Shown piece after piece: positions 51,825 to 62,124 of a stretch of DNA of 64,000 nucleotides (positions within the stretch are counted from its first letter, which is position 1; every line of letters begins with the position of its first letter). The DNA is from Ascarosepion bandense (Eukaryota > Mollusca > Cephalopoda > Sepiida > Sepiidae). The notes below the pieces were generated by a model. It was given only the letters and a program-made list of their open reading frames with translations. It searched no databases and was not told where the DNA came from. Position numbers and translations under genes: made by a program. The stretch is from assembly GCA_037127315.1 (NCBI GenBank), contig JBBBDQ010000351.1:587501-651500 (forward strand), given 5' to 3'.

Positions 51825-53303
51825 TCACAAACCCTCCAACAACCATAAAGAATGAATGATGTGCTTCTTTTGTCTGCACAGACTGGGCTGGTGGATTTTT
51901 AAGTACACAGCCTCCAGAACACATAGATGATAGATCGAACGAGTGCTGTACAGAATAAAACCATGTGTCCTCATATCAAGAGGCACAGTCATGATTGTCA
52001 AGCAGATGTTGTCCGATGGCCAAGTCATGAACAGCTTGAGCGGTTCTTAAAGGCCACCTTGGACAACCAGAATGTACATTTGTGGGAACATGCTGCCCTA
52101 CCTGTGATTCTGACCTCAGATTGGTACGTCCTATGTATGCCACATCGCATCGGCATTTGAACTTGTAAACAACTGAATTTTTACAAAAACAGGACAACCG
52201 ATCTTTACTAAAAGAAAGAAACACATTTTGAGCCTGAAACACAGTACGCAACTTAACTGAAAAATAACACGACAAAACACATGCTGAAACTTTGTCAGTT
52301 ATTAACTGATATTTTTTACCAAGCCAGGGGAACTTCAAATAAATAGGACAATGACTAGGTCCAAAGACCACAGGTTCTTTGAAACACTTGCTCTTTCTAG
52401 AAATCTTACGTTTAATAACATTAATAGAGTAACTATCACTTTAAAAAATTCTTTGCAAATTAGCAAGTTCTCCATTCAACAATCCAAAGGAATAAATCAT
52501 CAGGGCATGATGAACCAGGGTCTCAATTAAACCTATTTTACGGGACATTGGAACAAATGAGCTCCACTAAATGTGGTTTTACGAAAAAACACTTGTTATG
52601 AAAACCCCGTCCCTACGTTGTACAAGGACATCCAAAAAGGGGAGAGACCTATCCTTCTCAACCTCCATAGTAAACTTCAGAGAAGGATGTAGAGAATTAA
52701 GTTGTACCAGAAAATTATTAGCATCACTGGCACAATCAAAAGTTGAGAAAGTGTCGTCAACATATCTCATATAAACAGATGGTTTATCAACTTTCTCAAA
52801 AAACATACTCAAAATAGCCGACAAAAATATTGGCGAAAACTGTATCCAAAAGGGCTACCCATCACAATGCCGTCTGTTTGGACATACATCATACCATTAA
52901 AACTAAACTCAACTCCTTCTGTAGCCAAATGCATACACTCTAAAAACAATTCTTCAGGGATGTTGGCTGGGCCCAAATTACCTCTATAAAGCAAATCAGC
53001 TCAAATGCTGATAGTCTCATGTAAAGGTACATTTGTATACAAACTAACAATATCATAAGACACTATTAGTTTACTATTGGATCCAAGCTCTAAGCTTCTA
53101 ATGAGAGCAGAAAGGAGTCTGAAACATTATTACTGGACAATATGTCCGAAACTGGTTGGAGCAACTCAGCCAACCATTTGGTCAGCTTGTGTTGTACAAA
53201 ACTCACTATAGACAAAATCAGTCTAAGTGGGACTCCATCTTTGTGAACTTTGGGAAGACCATACATTCAGGGATGTTGCGATCTCACAGGTCTAATTCTG
53301 TTG
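51825..53303 (-). pseudogene. PLE 2 reverse transcriptase and GIY-YIG endonuclease remnant
   Basis: Minus strand, in order: NRIRPVRSQHP then MYGLPKVHKDGVPLR (53310-53220); SKLIVSYDIVSLYTNVPLHE (about 53080-53020); LLYRGNLGPANIPEE ... YVQTDGIVMGSPFGYSF (52990-52830); YMRYVDDTFSTFD with the catalytic YVDD (about 52765-52730) and LPFLDVLVQRRDG. After frameshifts come LIETLVHHALMIYS, then VFGPSHCPIYLKFPWLGKKY and FSKDRLSCFCKNSVVYKFKC (about 52365-52150). RCDVAYIGRTNLR is the GIY-YIG site, followed by AIGQHLLDNHDCA, and VLEAVYLKIHQPSLCRQKKH at the C-terminus (to 51825). At least five stops or frameshifts; the N-terminus is missing. Confidence 0.85.
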
Positions 53304-53332
53304 AAGATGTCTACAACAGAATTAGACCTGTG
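53285..53332. repeat. 19-bp perfect inverted repeat at the PLE 2 5' breakpoint
   Basis: CACAGGTCTAATTCTGTTG (53285-53303) and its exact inverse (53314-53332) flank a 10-nt loop. The arm is PLE coding sequence (NRIRPV region), so the inverse copy is an out-of-place duplicate where the RT sequence is cut. Confidence 0.9.
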
Positions 53333-53339
53333 GGATCAT

Positions 53340-53575
53340 CACATCTACCATCAAAGATGATATTATCTTATGATGACATAAAACATTACTAAGTGATGAT
53401 AAAAGGCCCCGAAGAGCAGCACAATAAAAAAATATCCAAATGTTAGACAATTTTTGTCTTTATTTTCATCTGAAATTAAAGCCAAAATACAATGTTTAGA
53501 ACGGCTAATGATGAAACATAATAGACATTCATTGTCTGTTATATTTAACAATATATGTTTAGAAAATTATCTGCT
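53340..53575 (-). repeat. PLE-type terminal repeat (copy 1 of 3)
   Basis: Shares 'CATCAAAGATGATATT.TCTTATG', AATAAAAAAATATCCAAATG, TTTTGTCTTTATTTTCA and AAATTAAAGC.AAAATACAAT with the two inverted copies at 56.83-57.53 kb. AAGGCCCCGAAGAGC in it corresponds to the GGC...GCCGAAAGC hammerhead-like part of those copies. Confidence 0.7.
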
Positions 53576-53639
53576 GCCTCGATGCACTATATATCTATAT
53601 ATATATAGAGAGAGAGAATGGTAGACTTTGAAAAAACAG

Positions 53640-53900
53640 AAGCTACTCTAGCATCTATGCATTGCTCATTAAGTAATGAATTAGAGAACTCTAACCAGTG
53701 GTGTATGATACATCATATGCTAAAAGTCTGCCTCCTTCTATCAAGTGCTGATAGCTAAGAGGTAGAATCGCAGACTGATGCCAATTTGGCCAGGTTTCAA
53801 TCCTGGGTTAAAAGCAATCAGATGTCTAACTGTACTGATGAGCTGTGATACAACAAAACAAATCTGTCTGCGGATGATTATATATATATATATATATAGA
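53640..53900 (+). mobile_element. tRNA-headed retroposon with hammerhead core, second copy
   Basis: Same order as 37714-37890 but on the plus strand: ATTAAGTAATGAATTAGAG, A-box-like TAGCTAAGAGGTAGAATCGC, T-arm CCAGGTTTCAATCCTGG, AAAGCAATCAGATGTCTAAC, hammerhead region, then (TA)n. The 5-bp T-arm stem is perfect. Confidence 0.65.
53824..53878 (+). ncRNA. Hammerhead ribozyme copy with mutated core
   Basis: CTGATGA at 53835-53841 and GTC at 53866-53868 are kept, and stem I still pairs (CTGTA with TGCGG using G-U pairs). GAAAC has become AAAAC. The change at the conserved G should abolish cleavage. Confidence 0.5.
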
Positions 53901-53924
53901 TAAATAGATAGATAGATAGATAGT
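53898..53924 (+). repeat. Short (GATA)n tract
   Basis: GATAGATAGATA after the (TA)n tail of the retroposon. Confidence 0.85.
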
Positions 53925-54044
53925 GTTTTGCTAAAAAAAAAGCCGTCAAGCTGTCAACCAGTGTTTCTTGGTGAATGATAATGCTTTTATGGCAAATAGT
54001 CTTTGTAAAATAAATGGATCAATATCAGGAGATAGATCATTAAT

Positions 54045-54306
54045 AGCAACAAATAAATTTAATGTTCAACTTATCTTTCTTAACTCGGGGTGTCTCAGTT
54101 ATGGTATTCACTTGTTATGTTGAGGTTGATAATAAAATAAAAATTATCTGACAAGTTAAACCATATCCACAAAATTACAAATAAATTTAATGTTCAACTT
54201 ATCTTTCTTAACCCAAGGTTTTGCAGTTATGGTATTCACTTGTTATGGTGAGGTTGATAGTAAAATAAAATTACCTGACATCTGAATACTATATCCACAA
54301 CATTAC
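54045..54306 (+). repeat. ~127-bp direct duplication
   Basis: ACAAATAAATTTAATGTTCA, ACTTATCTTTCTTAAC and CAGTTATGGTATTCACTTGT occur in both halves (about 54047 and 54176), followed by GGTTGATA.TAAAATAAAA. Unknown origin. Confidence 0.75.
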
Positions 54307-54329
54307 AAATTAGTTATCTGAATGTTTAA

Positions 54330-54650
54330 TTTTATTTATTCATTTTTTTACTGTTGTCCTCATCTTTGTTACAACATTTCAGCTGTTGTATGTTTCAGCC
54401 TTCTTCAGATGATTGGAATTTTGAACAGAGCCCTTTATTTTGATCACTGTGTTATATTGTTCTCATTCCATGAGTCATGCCACTTGCAGATCTCTTGGTT
54501 ATTTCTTTTTAACAACTCTCTAATTTTTTGTTTATTGCTGTAGCCACTACTCTTTGGGTCAAATCACGGGATCTAACTAATGCTTTTATCTACTGGGCCA
54601 CATGTCCTTGAGAACAACAGTCTGAACAATGTAAATAGTGTAAATACTTA
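54330..54650. mobile_element. MITE-like element, inverse orientation
   Basis: The left end TACTGTTGTCCTCATCTTTG and right end AACAACAGTCTGAACAATGT plus AAATAGTG are inverted. The core TTTGGGTCAAATCACGGGAT and TTGGAATTTTGAACAGAGCC is the inverse of the 29852 element. No transposase. Confidence 0.65.
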
Positions 54651-54809
54651 CAATACTTCATTTCAAAAATATAGACAAATATTATTTTATTTGTTGGTAT
54701 GTCACAATGAAGCAAAGTTCTATTTCACCTTTATAACACAGACTCATTCAGATTTTCTCAAAACTGTTTTGTTTACATTTTGTATCTAATCTATTTATCT
54801 AAATCTAAA

Positions 54810-55513
54810 CTTATTTATGAATGGAACTTTGTCTGTGTGTGTGTGTCCATTACCTATAAACTCCGAAACGGCTGAACCGATTTTTTTGAAAATTTACACA
54901 GTTGTATTATAAACATCTGTGAGTGTTCTTAGCTAAGTTTTGTGTCGAGGTACCCCCGATAAATAACGAAAATTGATAATCGAAAAAATCAGGTTATAGA
55001 AGGAGTGGTCCGATTTTAATCAAATTTGATACACTCATAGACAAAGATATAAGAAACGATATTCAGAAGTTTCAAGGTTGCAGTTCTTACAATAGTGTAG
55101 AAAATCGATAATATATATATATAAAAGGCAAGATGTTTGTGTGCATGTCTGTTTATCTGCCTGTATGTCTGTATTTTTTTCAGCACATTTATTTTAGTTT
55201 TTGCTTCAGGTTTGGCTCTAAGTAGGTATAATTGTAGTTCTTAGTCTCATCCATGATACCATTTACTCGAAGGACATATTTTGCCTTCAAAATTCAGTTT
55301 ACGATGAAAAAGAACTTATTTGATATCGATACCAGGAAATCAAAATTTGAATTAAATCCATTCATTTTTCTTTCAGTCTATGCTATTGCTTTAACTGGAA
55401 ATAACTATTGCTTTTTAGTCTTTTGTGCCAACGTCCAAAGAGTCTGAGCTCCAGGACCATGGATTAGTTTTAAAGCTTTCATTACACCTGAGCAATGCCG
55501 GGCTATAGTGCTA
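54810..55513 (+). mobile_element. Helitron-like non-autonomous sequence
   Basis: TTTGTCTGTGTGTGTGTGTC, TATAAACTCCGAAACGGCTG and AACCGATTTTTTTGAAAATT form a block common in invertebrate Helitron-related repeats. A second start (AAAAGGCAAGATGTTTGTGT) lies at 55115. The end at 55482-55513, ACACCTGAGCAATGCCGGGC then TATAGTGCTAG, has a GC hairpin followed by CTAG as at Helitron 3' ends. No Rep/helicase coding sequence. The family call comes from memory of the motif, not a search. Confidence 0.5.
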
Positions 55514-56825
55514 GAATGAAACTAAAGAGATATGTATTTAAGGAAAATCTGAATGAGTCAGTATGTCTTAAAGGTAAAATAGAACCTTGCTTTATTTTGC
55601 TGTTCTTTGCAGCTGAGTGGCCAAATCCCACCAGATCAGATATTTTGTACAGCCAAGACAGTTTATTTCTTTTGGAGGTAGCCAATATTAATCAACCTCT
55701 TCATAGTTTATATTCTTTTCTTTGGCTTTGATATAAAATAGAGGCTGGTCTTGCAACATGGCAGTGATTTGTGATGTGATATTCAATGGACATCAGTTTT
55801 AAAAACTTTTTTCATAACTGAATCTAATTTGATAAATGCCAATGTTTTTTCAGACATTTTTAACAGACATGATAAACAAATAGATGGACTGGTTGATATT
55901 TTCTTGATTTTACAATTGATTCTAAAACTTTCTAAAGTGGGGAAACATGACACATTTTGATGTAATTAATGACTTGGTCTTTCCATGATTATTAATTAAA
56001 TTTTTTCATTATTTTTAAGAAAGTTTTGAATTTTTGTGACCCCAAAAATACGTAGCTGAAACACATTGGAAATTAAATAAAAATCATGAGTCTGACCATA
56101 CTTTTCACTTAAAAAATGCAATTTTAATAAAAATAGAAAATAATTTATTAAGGTGAAAACCTATAGAAATTGCACTATTTTCTGAGTCAAATTTACATCC
56201 AGGTTCATACAGTATGTTGCTTTTTGTAACAAAACTAATATCCTTATAATGTGGGTTATTTAGAAACTATAGAAGTGCTAAGAAGCTGAATGAAGGTAGA
56301 TAAACATGTTGTACATTAGAAATTAAAAATTTAAATATAAGCCTTCCAGCATTTTTAGTATTTCTTCAATGTATAATTATAACTGATATTTTGTTATGTA
56401 GAATAATAAATTTTAAAGGGGTATGTGAGTTTTGAAACAAATTGGATGAAAAATATGGAAGTGTATGTTAACAGAAATCAATAAAAATATACACATGGAT
56501 ACACACATACACTGACACACAGTTATATATATATATATATATTTTTTTTTTCCATTTTTAAATGAGTTATTTCACGACTCAGATTTCTACCATGAGTGGT
56601 GTCTTTAGGCGATTTTTAATAACTGATTTTACCTTTTAATGTTTTTATTTTTAAGAACGCTCTTGTAACAGTGTTTTATTTGAACATTCTGGGGAGTGAA
56701 ATAACTTGTTTAAAAATGTAAAATATTCAAAAGTTCTACAATATAATTGTATTGAACACTTTTTTTATACAAATGTGTACTGGTCTAACCCTATTAGGAC
56801 CAAAAACCAAGTATTAAACAATATA
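55514..56825. other. AT-rich intergenic stretch
   Basis: No supported gene. A (TA)n tract lies at 56525-56541. Frames at 55495-55731 have no motif. Confidence 0.45.
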
Positions 56826-57535
56826 TATATATATTGTTAAATATAAAAGACAATGAATGGCTATCATGAGCCATTCTAAACATCATATTTTAGCTTTAAT
56901 TTCTAGTGAAAATAAAGACAAAAATTCTCCAATATTTGGATATTTTTTTTATTATGCTGGTCCTTGATCTAAGCTTTTGGTTCACATGAGCTATCTTCAG
57001 AGTGGTTGTATAGACATTAACACAAAGATATTCACTATCAAAGATGATATTCTGTTATGGAGACATAAAAGATTACAATGCAATGATAACTGTCATGGTA
57101 TAGCAGATGCAGGTCACTCAATGAAATCACATTTCAAACTAGTCACAATACATTATATTGCATTTAGACATATGGTTCTGTTGTAAACATTTCAATCTCT
57201 CATGTGGTGTGATGTCATAGAACTGCATTACTAATTTACAAACTGCACATTCCATGACTGCTATCTTCACATATCAATCTTTTATGTCAACATAACAGAA
57301 TATACCTTTTGATGGTGAATATCTTTGTGTTAATGTGCATACAACCATAGTGAAGATGGCTTATATAAGCCGAAAGCTTAGATCAAAGATCAGTGTAATA
57401 AAAAAATATCCAAATGTTAAAAAATTTTTGTCTTTATTTTCAACAGAAATTAAAGCTAAAATACAATATTTAGAATGGCTCATGATTAAACATAACAGAT
57501 GTTCATCGTTATATTTAACAATACGTTTAAATAAT
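56826..57535. repeat. Two inverted PLE-type terminal repeats around a 220-bp spacer
   Basis: 56826-57070 and 57290-57535 are inverted copies of about 245 bp, related to 53340-53575. The right arm (plus strand) contains TGAAGATGGCTTATATAAGC plus CGAAAGC at 57351-57377. This is a hammerhead-like core with a perfect GGCTTATATAAGCC stem II; the left arm has the decayed version. No RT sequence lies between them, so this looks like a solo inverted terminal pair. Confidence 0.65.
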
Positions 57536-57778
57536 TATCTGCATATATACATATAAATTGATAAAAAACCATGTTTCTTTTGTCTACAAAAAAAAATGAA
57601 AATCATTAAATACATGAGGAGTAACATATTAAACCAGAGGCATGAAACCACAGTAAACTTCAAACACATTAAAGAACTAACCTTACAATCATGCTAAAAT
57701 TACAAAATCTAAAGTTTGGATCTGTAGAAACAATAAGCCTTTGTAGTATTAATCTTACTACCATAATATTCACTTTTA

Positions 57779-57893
57779 ACTGTATGATCTCTCTTCTTAT
57801 ATATGATCTCTCTTCTTATATATGATCTCTCTTCTTATATATGATCTTTCTTCTTATATGATCTTTCTTATATGATCTTTCTTCTTATATATT
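57779..57893 (+). repeat. 19-bp tandem minisatellite
   Basis: About six units of ATGATCTCTCTTCTTATAT with T/C variants and shortened units toward the right. Confidence 0.9.
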
Positions 57894-58182
57894 TTTACCT
57901 CGAATTTTAATTTTATTTCATACTACAGGTCATGACCTAATAAAGGTTTTTCAAAAAAATTTAGGTTGAAATTATTATTTATCAAAAAAATCAAAAAAAA
58001 AAAAACCTGTTAAACCTGGCACCCGTCTCTAAACTTTCTCACCATGTCCATTAACAACTTCACTCTTTCTCCCCCATTTTCCTCTTTTTGTTCAACATCT
58101 AATTTATAACTCCCCATTCTGATTTCTCATTTTCTTTACACCCACTAACCTCTCACACAAAATTTACCAAATGAATTTTAAT
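57894..58182. other. Spacer with a pyrimidine-rich stretch
   Basis: C/T-rich sequence at 58040-58140 (CACTCTTTCTCCCCCATTTT). No gene recognised. Confidence 0.45.
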
Positions 58183-58234
58183 TCTACCTGATGAGACATT
58201 GTCCTTGGAAATAAAATGTACACTTTGTAGTAGA
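58183..58234 (+). ncRNA. Hammerhead-like element with insertion before GAAA
   Basis: TCTAC, CTGATGA (58188-58194), hairpin GAC-ATT-GTC, extra CTTG, GAAA (58208-58211), TAAA...TTTG as stem III, GTA, then GTAGA pairing with TCTAC as stem I. All three stems can be drawn; the four extra bases between stem II and GAAA break the core. Confidence 0.4.
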
Positions 58235-58361
58235 TTGTAATTTGTACATGTTCTAAACTATAATTTATAATGAATATTCATAGCTCTATTTCTATATTGA
58301 GTACTGTTTTAAATTAATGTTTTGAACGTTGTTAATACTTTCTTTGTTCCTTATTCACTTG

Positions 58362-58362
58362 G

Positions 58363-58394
<32 letters not shown>

Positions 58395-58401
58395 AAAATG
58401 T

Positions 58402-58440
<39 letters not shown>
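58362..58440. repeat. (TA)n and (GT)n microsatellites
   Basis: TA-GT-TA compound tract between two hammerhead-like elements. Confidence 0.9.
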
Positions 58441-58443
<3 letters not shown>

Positions 58444-58546
58444 GCAATTTGTTATATATATTATCTATATATTATATATGCACGGTACTTATTGGAAAGC
58501 ACTCAATACTAGCGATAGAGCTAACATATTCAGTTGGATTGATGTG

Positions 58547-58592
58547 AGTTTGTGACCCTGGGTTTCATGCTTTTGTAATCATCAGACAAACT
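58547..58592 (-). ncRNA. Hammerhead ribozyme, core and stem I intact
   Basis: Minus strand: AGTTTGT, CTGATGA (58585-58579), TTACAAAAGCAT, GAAAC (58566-58562), CCAGG, GTC (58556-58554), ACAAACT. AGTTTGT and ACAAACT form a perfect 7-bp stem I, cleavage would follow GTC, and stem III is 2 bp with a 3-nt loop, as in minimal PLE hammerheads. Stem II has a mismatch. This is the best-formed example in the window. Confidence 0.65.
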
Positions 58593-59761
58593 GATTAATT
58601 TTTTAAAAATTTGGATATATGTAGAGTTGCGTATATTGCCAATATATGTGATTACATGTGTTATCCATTTTAATTGTTGATACCGTTGAACATCCTCAAG
58701 TAAGATGGTTTTTCATTAAATACATTTCTAAGATGTACAGGTGCACACCATCAGTGATGTTTTAGTTTCTATTATTTGTTATAGTTCTTCATTAGTGAAT
58801 CTGTAATACAAGTCCACAAGGTTTAAAGAAGTATGCTCCTCACTAATACCTACAGGCATTATTTACTTGAAGTCGTTTTTAATCAGTCGTCTGAAAAGTA
58901 TCTGTATACATATATATTACTTTTAAATAAAGAAAATAATTTTCATTGTTAAAAAATATGATATTAATGATTTTCTGGTTCATGTTACTTTTGAAGTATA
59001 GTGTAAAAAGTGAAATCATGGGCTTTGATACGATTGGTCATTAAATACAATCTTAGATCTGTTGAAATTGTACTAGAATATTTTTTTGGTTTGATAAAGC
59101 AATTGCTGGTTGAAAAGTAACACAAAGTAAATATATAAAGGTCAGATTTTTTTGATCAGGGATATGACATACTGTCAGGATAGAGGTGTTGATAACACCT
59201 GTGATAATCAGGTCAAATGAGTTTATTTTGGAACATAGAAAATTTTCCACTGACAATGGATAAATATAAGGCCACAATATTGATTGGTTTGCCAATGAGA
59301 AGAAAGCTGGGATGGAGCTCCCCCTTTGATATGTATGACACAAGACCATTATTTTGATCACACATATTTGGCTCTTGTGGGTTTTCCTTTCTCCCTTTCA
59401 ATGCATAGGATACAAGACCATTGGTCAAGATTTATTATTGGCTACCCAATCAAAGCAGTGCAATTGGGGTTTGGGCCCCATAAAAGCAGTTACCGAAATA
59501 GTCTTGCCGCTAGTAGAAGCACACTCCCCTGCAGGATGACGGTTGTGTCTCAATCAAGTCCTTTCCTTTATGCTTCAACTTAACTTTCTCAATCACATCT
59601 GTTAATTTAAATAGTTGAATGACTCCAGGCTGCTTAGCCAAAATTGCATCCACCAATCAATCTTTTTCTTCCAGCTCATGAATTCCTTATATGAGGGGGA
59701 AACTTCTTCAAATCACTTTTGATTATGAATTCATGATCTTAATCAATCCATCAATAATAGA
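58593..59761. other. Intergenic, nothing recognised
   Basis: About 1.2 kb without a supported gene. Overlapping 60-100-codon frames at 59053-59583 on both strands have no motif. 'ACAAGACCATT..TCA' occurs twice (59341 and 59412). Confidence 0.45.
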
Positions 59762-61160
59762 TGTTATTTTTACACATTTAATGAGTGTTGCTGAAGTTAA
59801 TTAGGATTACTGGCAACACCTGGTGATTTTAGTTTTTCACAAAAGTAGCCAGGACAGAGAGGAGTCAAGCATATAATATGACAGTTCCACACCGACAATC
59901 CTGCAGATACTGAAACACAATGTAGGAGCAAAGGAATGGTACAGAACAGACTTGTCAGAGACAGACCAAAGTAAGGATAGCATTCAAAGAAGCATGCAGC
60001 AATGAGGCCACAAACGGATCAAAGTGGAATTTTGTAAACTTAAATTAGGTCTCTATTGGTTTCCCAACCAAAGTCTTCCAGAAGGTACTTATTTCTATCC
60101 TAGATCTGCTGAGGTAGTTTTTAGAGCAGGGCATGTGTGCAGATTCTTAATCACTGTACCATAAATAAAAGTTGTTATTTTTCCGCATTTAATGAGTGTT
60201 GCTGAAGTTAATTAGGATTTCTGGGAACACCTGGTGATTTTAGTTTTTCACAAAAGTTACCAGGACAGGGCATAAAGGAAAGTGTTCTAACAGGAGATGG
60301 AAAGTGCAACACAGAGATCCGAAGGCAAATTGGCATGGTGAAGGACACATTACAGAAGCTGAGTAAAGTACTAAGACACAGGAAAATTTTACTAGAAACA
60401 AAGAAGAGAGTGCTAGATTGCTATGTGATGTCAGTTCTTCAATACGGCAGCGAATGCTGGACAATATCCTCAAAGATGAGGAAAAAACTTGAAGCAGTGG
60501 AAATGTGGTTCTACAGAAAGATGCTGCGGATATCATGGACTGAACTTGCAAGCAATAATGAGATGTTGAAAAGAATGGCAACCAAAAGAAAATTAATAGT
60601 GAGCATCAGGAAGAGACAACTGAAGTTCCTGGGACATGCAATGAAGAAGGAGAGTTTGGAGAACTTGATACTGACAGGCCAGATAGAAGGAAAAAAGAGA
60701 CAGAGGAAAGCAGCGGATAACATATATGAGGGGCTTGATCAGGTGGATGACGGAACAGGGGTTGTGAGGTCTAACAAGAGAAAACATACTAAGAGCCACC
60801 AGAGATAGGGAGATGTAGAAAACCATGATCACCTACGTCTTGAAAGGACAGGGCACATAGAAGAAGAAGAAGAACCTGGACAGAGAGGAGTCAGTTCCAC
60901 ACTGACATTCCTGTGGATACTGAAGCACAATGTAAAAGCAAAGGAATGGTACAGAACAGACTTGTCAGAGACAGACCAAAGTAAGGATAGCATTCAAAGA
61001 AGCATGCAGCAACGAGGCCACAAATGGATCAAGGTGGAATTTTGTAAACTTAAATTAGGTCTCTATTGGTTTCCCAACCAAAGGCTTCCAGAAGGTACTT
61101 ATTTCTATCCTAGGTCTGCTGAGGTAGTTTTTAGAGCAGGGCATGTGAGCAGATTCTCTA
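59762..61160 (+). repeat. Duplicated ~390-bp block, second copy split by an RTE insertion
   Basis: Unit 1 (59762-60160) and unit 2 (60172-60264 plus 60873-61160) share TTTAATGAGTGTTGCTGAAG, GATTTTAGTTTTTCACAAAA, GAGACAGACCAAAGTAAGGA, AAGAAGCATGCAGCAA and TTATTTCTATCCTAG. In unit 2 the RTE-like fragment sits between ACCAGGACAG and ACCTGGACAG. Unit 1 shows the uninterrupted site, and also has about 16 extra bp (AAGCATATAATATGAC). Confidence 0.85.
60265..60872 (+). pseudogene. RTE-like LINE insertion, RT C-terminal part, best preserved
   Basis: The 60335-60808 frame (157 codons) reads ETKKRVLDCYVMSVLQYGSE, CWTISSKMRKKLEAVEMWFY, RKMLRISWTELASNNEMLKR, KLIVSIRKRQLKFLGHAMKK and ESLENLILTGQIEGKKRQRK. 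This is the full post-RT block of RTE-type LINEs. It is 5'-truncated. The 3' end runs ATCACCTACGTCTTGAAAGG, ACAGGGCACATAG and a (GAA)n tail. A ~10-bp target duplication (ACCAGGACAG / ACCTGGACAG) flanks it. No full-length ORF; dead on arrival. Confidence 0.85.
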
Positions 61161-62124
61161 AATTTCCTTATTTTCTTATGTTTCTAGTTCTTTTTTATAT
61201 GATATGATTTTTTTTTTTGGTGTTAAGTCTGGTTCAGTTTCATTCAAAACCCCATTGAAAAGTTTATTACAAAAATAGTAGCTTATAGTGAACACAAAGT
61301 TATCTCCCCAGTGACTTAAAACAGAATGACATATATGACTATCTGCACACATGGCTACCATGCAGATCTTCCAGTTGAAAAACATTTAAAAGAAATATAT
61401 ATATATTAACCAATCAGTGAACAGAAAAATATATTTGTAATGTGATCCACTTGTGTTTTCCAAAAATCTATAATTCTGCATGATTTTGTCTCTCTCTTCA
61501 GAGACTTGCATTTGTTACCTTCTCACCCTTTTTCATATGCTGTGTTCATTAGTTCTCCTTTTTCTTCAAAAAACATTTCATAAAGACAGGTGCAAAGAGG
61601 AAGACACAATGAAAGGAACATTTAACTGAGCATCACATCAAACTCGCACACACTTCACTGGTGACCACAATCTACTATAAATTTGTAATAGTTTACCATA
61701 AGCTCTTGGAAAGAATCTCAGTGGAACTTCTTTCTGACAAATGGAATACAAAGAGAATGAAGATGTTTTGATATTCTATACATGGCATGGTGGGGATTAG
61801 CTCTAAAGGTGTAAAGATGTAACTAAGGAATTATTTTTTTTTAGTAAAAATTGATTTTAGTATCCCCAACTTGCTATCAATCTGACACTGTTCAGTAGAA
61901 GAGACGGTGAGTTATGGGTTGTCTAAAAATAGAAGTAACCCTTACATCAACCTGTGCATTGAACATAACTGCTTCAAACAGTCTTTCTTTCACAATAATG
62001 GTTACACCAGAAAAGCTACTATGTAGTGCAACACACACAGAATGAATATTCCCAATGCAACACCTACCTGTACTTTTGGCATTCACCTTGGTCGAGTTGA
62101 GCTGGCTTCCTCTCAAGTGATGGA
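61161..62124. other. Intergenic, nothing recognised
   Basis: No supported gene or repeat. Confidence 0.45.

Larger units (their letters stand above)
51640..53575 (-). mobile_element. Penelope-like element (PLE 2), decayed
   Basis: Minus-strand PLE with a terminal-repeat-like segment (53575-53340), RT and GIY-YIG endonuclease coding remnants (53303-51825) and a 3' tail to about 51640. It uses the classic YGLPK.HK / YVDD signatures (Penelope/Poseidon-like), unlike PLE 1. Two distinct PLE lineages therefore lie within 15 kb. Confidence 0.8.

Noticed and set aside
53156..53392. 78-codon plus-strand frame
   Set aside because: Antisense shadow of the PLE 2 YGLPKVHK region.
59053..59583. Overlapping 61-102-codon frames on both strands
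   Set aside because: No motif, no splice support, and mutually overlapping.
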